From positions 16,531,933-16,595,932 of the forward strand of contig OY282608.1 in the NCBI GenBank assembly GCA_958298945.1: 64,000 bases of DNA, given 5' to 3'. The stretch is from Atherix ibis (taxonomy: Eukaryota; Arthropoda; Insecta; Diptera; Athericidae). Both the position numbers and the translations under genes were made by a program. This document shows, piece after piece, positions 12,780 through 26,460 of the stretch; within the stretch, counting starts at the first letter, position 1, and each line of letters opens with the position of its first letter. The notes below the pieces were generated by a model that searched no databases, was not told the origin of the DNA, and worked only from the letters and a program-made list of their open reading frames with translations.

Positions 12780-15700
12780 AACAAACCAACAAACCAAGTA
12801 ACCAAAAAGCCAACAAACTAACAAACCAACAAGCAAACAAGCCAACAAACCAACAAACCAACAAAGCAACAAGCCAACAAGCCAACAAACCAACAAACCA
12901 ACAAGCCAACAAACCAACAAGCCAACAAGCCAACAAACCAACAAACCAACAAACCAACAAGCCAAAAAACCAACAAACCAACAAGCCAACAAACCAACAA
13001 ACCAACAAACCAACAAACCAACAAACCAACAAACCAACAAACCAACAAACCAACAAGCCAACAAGCCAACAAGCCAACAAACCAACAAACCAACAAACCA
13101 ACAAGCCAACAAACCAACAAGCCAGCAAACCAACAAACCAACAAACCAAGTAACCAAAAAGCCAACAAACCGACAAGACAACAAACCAACAAGCCAACAA
13201 ACCAACAAACCAACACAACAAGTAACCAAAAAGCCAACAAGCCAACAAGCCAACAAACCTACAAACCAACAAGCCAACAAACCAACAAACCAACAAGCCA
13301 ACAAGCCAACAAACCAACAAACTAACAAACCAACAAGCCAACAAACCAACAAACCAACAAGCCAACAAGCCAACAAACCAACAAACCAACAGGCCAACAA
13401 ACCAACAAACCAACAAACCAAAAAACCAACAAGCCAACAAGCCAACAAACCAACAAACCAACAAGCCAACAAACCAACAAGCCAGCAAACCAACAAACCA
13501 ACAAACCAAGTAACCAAAAAGCCAACAAGCTAACAAGCCAACAAACCAACAAACCAACAAGCCAACAAACCAACAAACCAACAAGCCAACAAGCCAACAA
13601 ACTAACAAACTAACAAACCAACAAGCCAACAAACCAACAAACCAACAAGCCAACAAGCCAACAAACCAACAAACCAACAGGCCAACAAACCAACAAACCA
13701 AGTAACCAACAAACCAACAAGCCAACAAGCCAACAAACCAACAAACCAACAAGCCAACAAACCAACAAACCAACAAGCCAACAAGCCAACAAACCAACAA
13801 ACTAACAAACCAACAAGCCAACAAACCAACAAACCAACAAGCCAACAAGCCAACAAACCAACAAACCAACAAACCAACAAGCCAACAAACCAACAAACCA
13901 ACAAACCAACATGCGAACAAGCCAACAAACCAACAAACCAACAAGCAAACAAACCAACAAACCAACAAATGAACAAGCCAACAAACCAACAAACAAATAA
14001 ACCAAGAAACCAAAAAACCAACGAACCAACAAACCAACAAACCAACAAACCAACAAACCAACAAGCCAACAAGCCAACAAACTAACAAACCAACAAACCA
14101 ACAAACCAAGTAACCAACAAGCCAACAAACCAACAAACCAACAAGCCAACAAACCAACAAACTAACAAACCAACAAGCCAACAAACCAACAAACCAACAA
14201 GCCAACAAGCCAACAAACCAACAAACTAACAAGCCAACAAACCAACAAACCAACAAGCCAACAAACCAACAAACCAACAAACCAACAAGCCAACAAGCCA
14301 ACAAACCAACAAACCAACAAACCAACAAGCCAACAAACCAACAAACCAACAAACCAACAAGCTAAAAAACCAACAAGCTAACAAACCAACAAACCAACAA
14401 ACCAACAAACCAACAAGCCAACAAGCCAACAAACCAACAAATTAACAAGCCAACAAACCAACAAACCAACAAACCAATTAACCAACAAACCAACAAACGA
14501 ACAAACCAACAAACCAACAAACCAAAAAACCAACAAACAAACAAACCAACAAACCAACAAACCAACAAGCCAACAAGCCAACAAGCCAACAAGCCAACAA
14601 ACCAACAAACCAACAAGCCAACGAACCAAAAAGCCAACAAGCCAACAAACCAAAAAACCAACAAACCAACAAACCAACAAACCAACAAACCAACAAGCCA
14701 ACAAGCCAACAAGCCAACAAGCCAACAAGCCAACAAGCCAACAAACCAACAAACCAACAAGCCAACGAACCAACAAGCCAACAAGCCAACAAACCAACAA
14801 ACCAACAAACCAACAAGCCAACAAACCAACAAACCAACAAGCCAATAAACCAACAAACCAACAAACCAACAAACCAACAAGCCAACAAGCCAACAAACCA
14901 ACAAACCAACAAGCCAACAAACCAACAAACCAACAAACCGACAAGCCAACAAACCAACAAGCCAACAAACGAACAAACCAACAAACCAAGTAACCAAAAA
15001 GCCAACAAGCCAACAAGCCAACAAACCAACAAACCAACAAGCCAACAAACCAACAAACCAACAATCCAACAAGCCAACAAACCAACAAACCAACAAACCA
15101 ACAAGCCAACAAACCAACAAACCAACAATCCAACAAGCCAACAAGCCAACAAACCAACAGGCCAATAAACCAACAAACCAACAAACCAAAAAACCAACAA
15201 ACCAACAAACCAACAAACCAACAAACCAACAAACTAACAAGCCAACAAGCCAACAAACCAACAAACCAACAAACCAAAAAGCCAACAAACCAACTAGCCA
15301 ACAAACCAACAAACCAACAAACCAAGTAACCAAAAAGCCAACAAACTAACAAACCAACAAGCAAACAAGCCAACAAACCAACAAACCAACAAAGCAACAA
15401 GCCAACAAGCCAATAAACCAACAAACCAACAAGCCAACAAACCAACAAGCCAACAAGCCAACAAACCAACAAACCAACAAACCAACAAGCCAAAAAACCA
15501 ACAAACCAACAAGCCAACAAACCAACAAACCAACAAACCAACAAACCAACAAACCAACAAACCAACAAACCAACAAGCCAACAAGGCAACAAACCAACAA
15601 ACCAACAAACCAACAAGCCAACAAACCAACAAGCCAGCAAACCAACAAACCAACAAACCAAGTAACCAAAAAGCCAACAAACCGACAAGACAACAAACCA

Positions 15701-18700
15701 ACAAGCCAACAAACCAACAAACCAACAAACCAAGTAACCAAAAAGCCAACAAGCTAACAAACCAACAAGCTAACAAACCAACAAACCAACAAACCAACAA
15801 ACCAACAAGCCAACTAGCCAACAAACCAACAAATTAACAAGCCAACAAACCAACAAACCAACAAACCAATTAACCAACAAACCAACAAACGAACAAACCA
15901 ACAACCAACAAACCAACAAACCAAAAAACCAACAAACCAACAAACCAACAAACCAACAAACCAACAAACCAACAAACCAACAAACCAACAAACCAACAAG
16001 CCAACAAGCCAACAAACCAACAAACCAACAAGCCAACAAACCAACAAACCAACAAACCGACAAGCCAACAAACCAACAAGCCAACAAACCAACAAACCAA
16101 CAAACCAAGTAACCAAAAAGCCAACAAGCCAACAAGCCAACAAACCAACAAACCAACAAACCAACAAGCCAACAAACCAACAAACCAACAATCCAACAAG
16201 CCAACAAACCAACAAACCAACAAACCAACAAGCCAACAAACCAACAAACCAACAATCCAACAAGCCAACAAACCAACAAACCAACAGGCCAATAAACCAA
16301 CAAACCAACAAACCAAAAAATCAACAAACCAACAAACCAACAAACCAACAAACCAACAAACCAACAAACCAACAAGCCAACAAGCCAACAAACCAACAAA
16401 CCAACAAACCAACAAGTCAACAAACCAACAAGCCAACAAACCAACAAACCAACAAACCAAGTAACCAAAAAGCCAACAAACTAACAAACCAACAGGCAAA
16501 CAAGCCAACAAACCAACAAACCAACAAAGCAACAAAGCAACAAGCCAACAAGCCAACAAACCAACAAACCAACAAGCCAACAAACCAACAAGCCAACAAG
16601 CCAACAAACCAACAAACCAACAAACCAACAAGCCAAAAAACCAACAAACCAACAAGCCAACAAACCAACAAACCAACAAACCAACAAACCAACAAACCAA
16701 CAAACCAACAAGCCAACAAGCCAACAAGCCAACAAACCAACAAACCAACAAACCAACAAGCCAACAAACCAACAAGCCAGCAAACCAACAAACCAACAAA
16801 CCAAGTAACCAAAAAGCCAACAAACCGACAAGACAACAAACCAACAAGCCAACAAACCAACAAACCAACACACCAAGTAACCAAAAAGCCAACAAGCCAA
16901 CAAGCCAACAAACCAACAAACCAACAAGCCAACAAACCAACAAACCAACAAGCCAACAAGCCAACAAACCAACAAACTAACAAACCAACAAGCCAACAAA
17001 CCAACAAACCAACAAGCCAACAAGCCAACAAACCAACAAACCAACAGGCCAACAAACCAACAAACCAACAAACCAAAAAACCAATAAGCCAACAAGCCAA
17101 CAAACCAACAAACCAACAAGCCAACAAACCAACAAGCCAGCAAACCAACAAACCAACAAACCAAGTAACCAAAAAGCCAACAAGCCAACAAGCCAACAAA
17201 CCAACAAACCAACAAGCCAACAAACCAACAAACCAACAAGCCAACAAGCCAACAAACCAACAAACCAACAAGCCAACAAGCCAACAAACCAACAAACTAA
17301 CAAACCAACAAGCCAACAAACCAACAAACCAACAAGCCAACAAGCCAACAAACCAACAAACCAACAGGCCAACAAACCAACAAACCAAGTAACCAACAAA
17401 CCAACAAGCCAACAAGCCAACAAACCAACAAACCAACAAGCCAACAAACCAACAAACCAACAAGCCAACAAGCCAACAAACCAACAAACTAACAAACCAA
17501 CAAGCCAACAAACCAACAAACCAACAAGCCAACAAGCCAACAAACCAACAAACCAACAAGCCAACAAACCAACAAACCAACAAACCAACATGCGAACAAG
17601 CCAACAAACCAACAAACCAACAAGCAAACAAACCAACAAACCAACAAATGAACAAGCCAAAAAACCAACAAACAAATAAACCAAGAAACCAAAAAACTAA
17701 CGAACCAACAAACCAACAAACCAACAAACCAACAAACCAACAAGCCAACAAGCCAACAAACTAACAAACCAACAAACCAACAAACCAAGTAACCAACAAG
17801 CCAACAAACCAACAAACCAACAAGCCAACATACCAACAAACTAACAAACCAACAAGCCAACAAACCAACAAACCAACAAGCCAACAAGCCAACAAACCAA
17901 CAAACTAACAAGCCAACAAACCAACAAACCAACAAGCCAACAAACCAACAAACCAACAAACCAACAAACCAACAAGCCAACAAGCCAACAAACCAACAAA
18001 CCAACAATCCAACAAGCCAACAAACCAACAAACCAACAAACCAACAAACCAACAAGCTAACAAACCAACAAGCTAACAAACCAACAAACCAACAAACCAA
18101 CAAACCAACAAGCCAACAAGCCGACAAACCAACAAATTAACAAGCCAACAAACCAACAAACCAACAAACCAATTAACCAACAAACCAACAAACGAACAAA
18201 CCAACAAACCAACAAACCAACAAACCAAAAAACCAACAAACCAACAAACCAACAAACCAACAAACCAACAAGCCAACAAGCCAACAAGCCAACAAGCCAA
18301 CAAACCAACAAACCAACAATCCAACGAACCAACAAGCCAACAAGCCAACAAACCAACAAACCAACAAACCAACAAGCCAACAAACCAACAAACCAACAAG
18401 CCAATAAACCAACAAACCAACAAACCAACAAACCAACAAGCCAACAAGCCAACAAACCAACAAACCAACAAGCCAACAAACCAACAAACCAACAAACCGA
18501 CAAGCCAACAAACCAACAAGCCAACAAACCAACAAACCAACAAACCAAGTAACCAAAAAGCCAACAAGCCAACAAGCCAACAAACCAACAAACCAACAAG
18601 CCAACAAACCAACAAACCAACAATCCAACAAGCCAACAAACCAACAAACCAACAAACCAACAAGCCAACAAACCAACAAACCAACAATCCAACAAGCCAA

Positions 18701-19620
18701 CAAACCAACAAACCAACAGGCCAATAAACCAACAAACCAACAAACCAAAAAACCAACAAACCAACAAACCAACAAACCAACAAACCAACAAACCAACAAA
18801 CCAACAAACCAACAAGCCAACAAGCCAACAAACCAACAAACCAACAAACCAACAAGCCAACAAACCAACAAGCCAACAAACCAACAAACCAACAAACCAA
18901 GTAACCAAAAAGCCAACAAACTAACAAACCAACAAGCAAACAAGCCAACAAACCAACAAACCAACAAAGCAACAAGCCAACAAGCCAACAAACCAACAAA
19001 CCAACAAGCCAACAAACCAACAAGCCAACAAGCCAACAAACCAACAAACCAACAAACCAACAAGCCAAAAAACCAACAAACCAACAAGCCAACAAACCAA
19101 CAAACTAACAAACCAACAAACCAACAAACCAACAAACCAACAAACCAACAAGCCAACAAGCCAACAAACCAACAAACCAACAAACCAACAAGCCAACAAA
19201 CCAACAAGCCAGCAAACCAACAAACCAACAAACCAAGTAACCAAAAAGCCAACAACCCGACAAGACAACAAACCAACAAGCCAACAAACCAACAAACCAA
19301 CAAACCAAGTAACCAAAAAGCCAACAAGCCAACAAGCCAACAAACCAACAAACCAACAAGCCAACAAACCAACAAACCAACAAGCCAACAAACCAACAAA
19401 CTAACAAACCAACAAGCCAACAAACCAACAAACCAACAAGCCAACAAGCCAACAAACCAACAAACCAACAGGCCAACAAACCAACAAACCAACAAACCAA
19501 AAAACCAACAAACCAACAAACCAACAAACCAACAAACCAACAAACCAACAAGCCAACAAACCAACAAACCAAGAAACCAACAAACCAACAAGCCAACAAA
19601 CCAACAAGCCAACAAACCAA
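12780..19620. repeat. Higher-order repeat of about 6.83 kb, copy 1
   Basis: Aligned by eye to 19,621-26,460 at offsets that drift only between about 6,807 and 6,839 bp in steps of whole monomers. Shared landmarks include the AAGTAACCAAAAAG junction at its start, the CAACACAACAAG register break (13,211 versus 20,042), CGACAAGACA (13,171 versus 20,010), ACATGCGAAC modules (13,909 versus 20,732 and 17,589 versus 24,419) and ATTAACC variants. Start and end are set at the repeating junction motif and are arbitrary within the cycle. Confidence 0.85.
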
Positions 19621-22600
19621 CAAACCAACAAACCAAGTAACCAAAAAGCCAACAAACTAACAAACCAACAAGCAAACAAGCCAACAAACCAACAAACCAA
19701 CAAAGCAACAAGCCAACAAGCCAACAAACCAACAAACCAACAAGCCAACAAACCAACAAGCCAACAAGCCAACAAACCAACAAACCAACAAACCAACAAG
19801 CCAAAAAACCAACAAACCAACAAGCCAACAAACCAACAAACCAACAAACCAACAAACCAACAAACCAACAAACCAACAAACCAACAAACCAACAAGCCAA
19901 CAAGCCAACAAGCCAACAAACCAACAAACCAACAAACCAACAAGCCAACAAACCAACAAGCCAGCAAACCAACAAACCAACAAACCAAGTAACCAAAAAG
20001 CCAACAAACCGACAAGACAACAAACCAACAAGCCAACAAACCAACACAACAAGTAACCAAAAAGCCAACAAGCCAACAAGCCAACAAACCTACAAACCAA
20101 CAAGCCAACAAACCAACAAACCAACAAGCCAACAAGCCAACAAACCAACAAACTAACAAACCAACAAGCCAACAAACCAACAAACCAACAAGCCAACAAG
20201 CCAACAAACCAACAAACCAACAGGCCAACAAACCAACAAACCAACAAACCAAAAAACCAACAAGCCAACAAGCCAACAAACCAACAAACCAACAAGCCAA
20301 CAAACCAACAAGCCAGCAAACCAACAAACCAACAAACCAAGTAACCAAAAAGCCAACAAGCTAACAAGCCAACAAACCAACAAACCAACAAGCCAACAAA
20401 CCAACAAACCAACAAGCCAACAAGCCAACAAACTAACAAACTAACAAACCAACAAGCCAACAAACCAACAAACCAACAAGCCAACAAGCCAACAAACCAA
20501 CAAACCAACAGGCCAACAAACCAACAAACCAAGTAACCAACAAACCAACAAGCCAACAAGCCAACAAACCAACAAACCAACAAGCCAACAAACCAACAAA
20601 CCAACAAGCCAACAAGCCAACAAACCAACAAACTAACAAACCAACAAGCCAACAAACCAACAAACCAACAAGCCAACAAGCCAACAAACCAACAAACCAA
20701 CAAGCCAACAAACCAACAAACCAACAAACCAACATGCGAACAAGCCAACAAACCAACAAACCAACAAGCAAACAAACCAACAAACCAACAAATGAACAAG
20801 CCAACAAACCAACAAACAAATAAACCAAGAAACCAAAAAACCAACGAACCAACAAACCAACAAACCAACAAACCAACAAACCAACAAGCCAACAAGCCAA
20901 CAAACTAACAAACCAACAAACCAACAAACCAAGTAACCAACAAGCCAACAAACCAACAAACCAACAAGCCAACAAACCAACAAACTAACAAACCAACAAG
21001 CCAACAAACCAACAAACCAACAAGCCAACAAGCCAACAAACCAACAAACTAACAAGCCAACAAACCAACAAACCAACAAGCCAACAAACCAACAAACCAA
21101 CAAACCAACAAGCCAACAAGCCAACAAACCAACAAACCAACAAACCAACAAGCCAACAAACCAACAAACCAACAAACCAACAAGCTAAAAAACCAACAAG
21201 CTAACAAACCAACAAACCAACAAACCAACAAACCAACAAGCCAACAAGCCAACAAACCAACAAATTAACAAGCCAACAAACCAACAAACCAACAAACCAA
21301 TTAACCAACAAACCAACAAACGAACAAACCAACAAACCAACAAACCAAAAAACCAACAAACAAACAAACCAACAAACCAACAAACCAACAAGCCAACAAG
21401 CCAACAAGCCAACAAACCAACAAACCAACAAGCCAACGAACCAACAAGCCAACAAGCCAACAAACCAAAAAACCAACAAACCAACAAACCAACAAACCAA
21501 CAAACCAACAAGCCAACAAGCCAACAAGCCAACAAGCCAACAAGCCAACAAGCCAACAAACCAACAAACCAACAAGCCAACGAACCAACAAGCCAACAAG
21601 CCAACAAACCAACAAACCAACAAACCAACAAGCCAACAAACCAACAAACCAACAAGCCAATAAACCAACAAACCAACAAACCAACAAACCAACAAGCCAA
21701 CAAGCCAACAAACCAACAAACCAACAAGCCAACAAACCAACAAACCAACAAACCGACAAGCCAACAAACCAACAAGCCAACAAACGAACAAACCAACAAA
21801 CCAAGTAACCAAAAAGCCAACAAGCCAACAAGCCAACAAACCAACAAACCAACAAGCCAACAAACCAACAAACCAACAATCCAACAAGCCAACAAACCAA
21901 CAAACCAACAAACCAACAAGCCAACAAACCAACAAACCAACAATCCAACAAGCCAACAAGCCAACAAACCAACAGGCCAATAAACCAACAAACCAACAAA
22001 CCAAAAAACCAACAAACCAACAAACCAACAAACCAACAAACCAACAAACTAACAAGCCAACAAGCCAACAAACCAACAAACCAACAAACCAAAAAGCCAA
22101 CAAACCAACTAGCCAACAAACCAACAAACCAACAAACCAAGTAACCAAAAAGCCAACAAACTAACAAACCAACAAGCAAACAAGCCAACAAACCAACAAA
22201 CCAACAAAGCAACAAGCCAACAAGCCAATAAACCAACAAACCAACAAGCCAACAAACCAACAAGCCAACAAGCCAACAAACCAACAAACCAACAAACCAA
22301 CAAGCCAAAAAACCAACAAACCAACAAGCCAACAAACCAACAAACCAACAAACCAACAAACCAACAAACCAACAAACCAACAAACCAACAAGCCAACAAG
22401 GCAACAAACCAACAAACCAACAAACCAACAAGCCAACAAACCAACAAGCCAGCAAACCAACAAACCAACAAACCAAGTAACCAAAAAGCCAACAAACCGA
22501 CAAGACAACAAACCAACAAGCCAACAAACCAACAAACCAACAAACCAAGTAACCAAAAAGCCAACAAGCTAACAAACCAACAAGCTAACAAACCAACAAA

Positions 22601-25600
22601 CCAACAAACCAACAAGCCAACTAGCCAACAAACCAACAAATTAACAAGCCAACAAACCAACAAACCAACAAACCAATTAACCAACAAACCAACAAACGAA
22701 CAAACCAACAACCAACAAACCAACAAACCAAAAAACCAACAAACCAACAAACCAACAAACCAACAAACCAACAAACCAACAAACCAACAAACCAACAAAC
22801 CAACAAGCCAACAAGCCAACAAACCAACAAACCAACAAGCCAACAAACCAACAAACCAACAAACCGACAAGCCAACAAACCAACAAGCCAACAAACCAAC
22901 AAACCAACAAACCAAGTAACCAAAAAGCCAACAAGCCAACAAGCCAACAAACCAACAAACCAACAAACCAACAAGCCAACAAACCAACAAACCAACAATC
23001 CAACAAGCCAACAAACCAACAAACCAACAAACCAACAAGCCAACAAACCAACAAACCAACAATCCAACAAGCCAACAAACCAACAAACCAACAGGCCAAT
23101 AAACCAACAAACCAACAAACCAAAAAATCAACAAACCAACAAACCAACAAACCAACAAACCAACAAACCAACAAACCAACAATCCAACAAGCCAACAAAC
23201 CAACAAACCAACAAACCAACAAGTCAACAAACCAACAAGCCAACAAACCAACAAACCAACAAACCAAGTAACCAAAAAGCCAACAAACTAACAAACCAAC
23301 AGGCAAACAAGCCAACAAACCAACAAACCAACAAAGCAACAAGCCAACAAGCCAACAAACCAACAAACCAACAAGCCAACAAACCAACAAGCCAACAAGC
23401 CAACAAAACAACAAACCAACAAACCAACAAGCCAAAAAACCAACAAACCAACAAGCCAACAAACCAACAAACCAACAAACCAACAAACCAACAAACCAAC
23501 AAACCAACAAACCAACAAACCAACAAACCAACAAGCCAACAAGCCAACAAGCCAACAAACCAACAAACCAACAAACCAACAAGCCAACAAACCAACAAGC
23601 CAGCAAACCAACAAACCAACAAACCAAGTAACCAAAAAGCCAACAAACCGACAAGACAACAAACCAACAAGCCAACAAACCAACAAACCAACACACCAAG
23701 TAACCAAAAAGCCAACAAGCCAACAAGCCAACAAACCAACAAACCAACAAGCCAACAAACCAACAAACCAACAAGCCAACAAGCCAACAAACCAACAAAC
23801 TAACAAACCAACAAGCCAACAAACCAACAAACCAACAAGCCAACAAGCCAACAAACCAACAAACCAATAGGCCAACAAACCAACAAACCAACAAACCAAA
23901 AAACCAATAAGCCAACAAGCCAACAAACCAACAAACCAACAAGCCAACAAACCAACAAGCCAGCAAACCAACAAACCAACAAACCAAGTAACCAAAAAGC
24001 CAACAAGCCAACAAGCCAACAAACCAACAAACCAACAAGCCAACAAACCAACAAACCAACAAGCCAACAAGCCAACAAACCAACAAACCAACAAGCCAAC
24101 AAGCCAACAAACCAACAAACTAACAAACCAACAAGCCAACAAACCAACAAACCAACAAGCCAACAAGCCAACAAACCAACAAACCAACAAACCAACAGGC
24201 CAACAAACCAACAAACCAAGTAACCAACAAACCAAAAAGCCAACAAGCCAACAAACCAACAAACCAACAAGCCAACAAACCAACAAACCAACAAGCCAAC
24301 AAGCCAACAAACCAACAAACTAACAAACCAACAAGCCAACAAACCAACAAACCAACAAGCCAACAAGCCAACAAACCAACAAACCAACAAGCCAACAAAC
24401 CAACAAACCAACAAACCAACATGCGAACAAGCCAACAAACCAACAAACCAACAAGCAAACAAACCAACAAACCAACAAATGAACAAGCCAAAAAACCAAC
24501 AAACAAATAAACCAAGAAACCAAAAAACCAACGAACCAACAAACCAACAAACCAACAAACCAACAAACCAACAAGCCAACAAGCCAACAAACTAACAAAC
24601 CAACAAACCAACAAACCAAGTAACCAACAAGCCAACAAACCAACAAACCAACAAGCCAACATACCAACAAACTAACAAACCAACAAGCCAACAAACCAAC
24701 AAACCAACAAGCCAACAAGCCAACAAACCAACAAACTAACAAGCCAACAAACCAACAAACCAACAAGCCAACAAACCAACAAACCAACAAACCAACAAAC
24801 CAACAAGCCAACAAGCCAACAAACCAACAAACCAACAATCCAACAAGCCAACAAACCAACAAACCAACAAACCAACAAACCAACAAGCTAACAAACCAAC
24901 AAGCTAACAAACCAACAAACCAACAGACCAACAAACAAACAAGCCAACAAGCCGACAAACCAACAAATTAACAAGCCAACAAACCAACAAACCAACAAAC
25001 CAATTAACCAACAAACCAACAAACGAACAAACCAACAAACCAACAAACCAACAAACCAAAAAACCAACAAACCAACAAACCAACAAACCAACAAACCAAC
25101 AAGCCAACAAGCCAACAAGCCAACAAGCCAACAAACCAACAAACCAACAATCCAACGAACCAACAAGCCAACAAGCCAACAAACCAACAAACCAACAAAC
25201 CAACAAGCCAACAAACCAACAAACCAACAAGCCAATAAACCAACAAACCAACAAACCAACAAACCAACAAGCCAACAAGCCAACAAACCAACAAACCAAC
25301 AAGCCAACAAACCAACAAACCAACAAACCGACAAGCCAACAAACCAACAAGCCAACAAACCAACAAACCAACAAACCAAGTAACCAAAAAGCCAACAAGC
25401 CAACAAGCCAACAAACCAACAAACCAACAAGCCAACAAACCAACAAACCAACAATCCAACAAGCCAACAAACCAACAAACCAACAAACCAACAAGCCAAC
25501 AAACCAACAAACCAACAATCCAACAAGCCAACAAACCAACAAACCAACAGGCCAATAAACCAACAAACCAACAAACCAAAAAACCAACAAACCAACAAAC

Positions 25601-26460
25601 CAACAAACCAACAAACCAACAAACCAACAAACCAACAAACCAACAAGCCAACAAGCCAACAAACCAACAAACCAACAAACCAACAAGCCAACAAACCAAC
25701 AAGCCAACAAACCAACAAACCAACAAACCAAGTAACCAAAAAGCCAACAAACTAACAAACCAACAAGCAAACAAGCCAACAAACCAACAAACCAACAAAG
25801 CAACAAGCCAACAAGCCAACAAACCAACAAACCAACAAGCCAACAAACCAACAAGCCAACAAGCCAACAAACCAACAAACCAACAAACCAACAAGCCAAA
25901 AAACCAACAAACCAACAAGCCAACAAACCAACAAACTAACAAACCAACAAACCAACAAACCAACAAACCAACAAACCAACAAGCCAACAAGCCAACAAAC
26001 CAACAAACCAACAAACCAACAAGCCAACAAACCAACAAGCCAGCAAACCAACAAACCAACAAACCAAGTAACCAAAAAGCCAACAACCCGACAAGACAAC
26101 AAACCAACAAGCCAACAAACCAACAAACCAACAAACCAAGTAACCAAAAAGCCAACAAGCCAACAAGCCAACAAACCAACAAACCAACAAGCCAACAAAC
26201 CAACAAACCAACAAGCCAACAAACCAACAAACTAACAAACCAACAAGCCAACAAACCAACAAACCAACAAGCCAACAAGCCAACAAACCAACAAACCAAC
26301 AGGCCAACAAACCAACAAACCAACAAACCAAAAAACCAACAAACCAACAAACCAACAAACCAACAAACCAACAAACCAACAAGCCAACAAACCAACAAAC
26401 CAAGAAACCAACAAACCAACAAGCCAACAAACCAACAAGCCAACAAACCAACAAACCAAC
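19621..26460. repeat. Higher-order repeat of about 6.83 kb, copy 2
   Basis: Second copy of 12,780-19,620. One 8-bp monomer is missing near 20,040 relative to copy 1. From about 17.5 to 19.6 kb in copy 1 the match is very close at constant offset 6,831 bp up to about 26,460. Confidence 0.85.
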
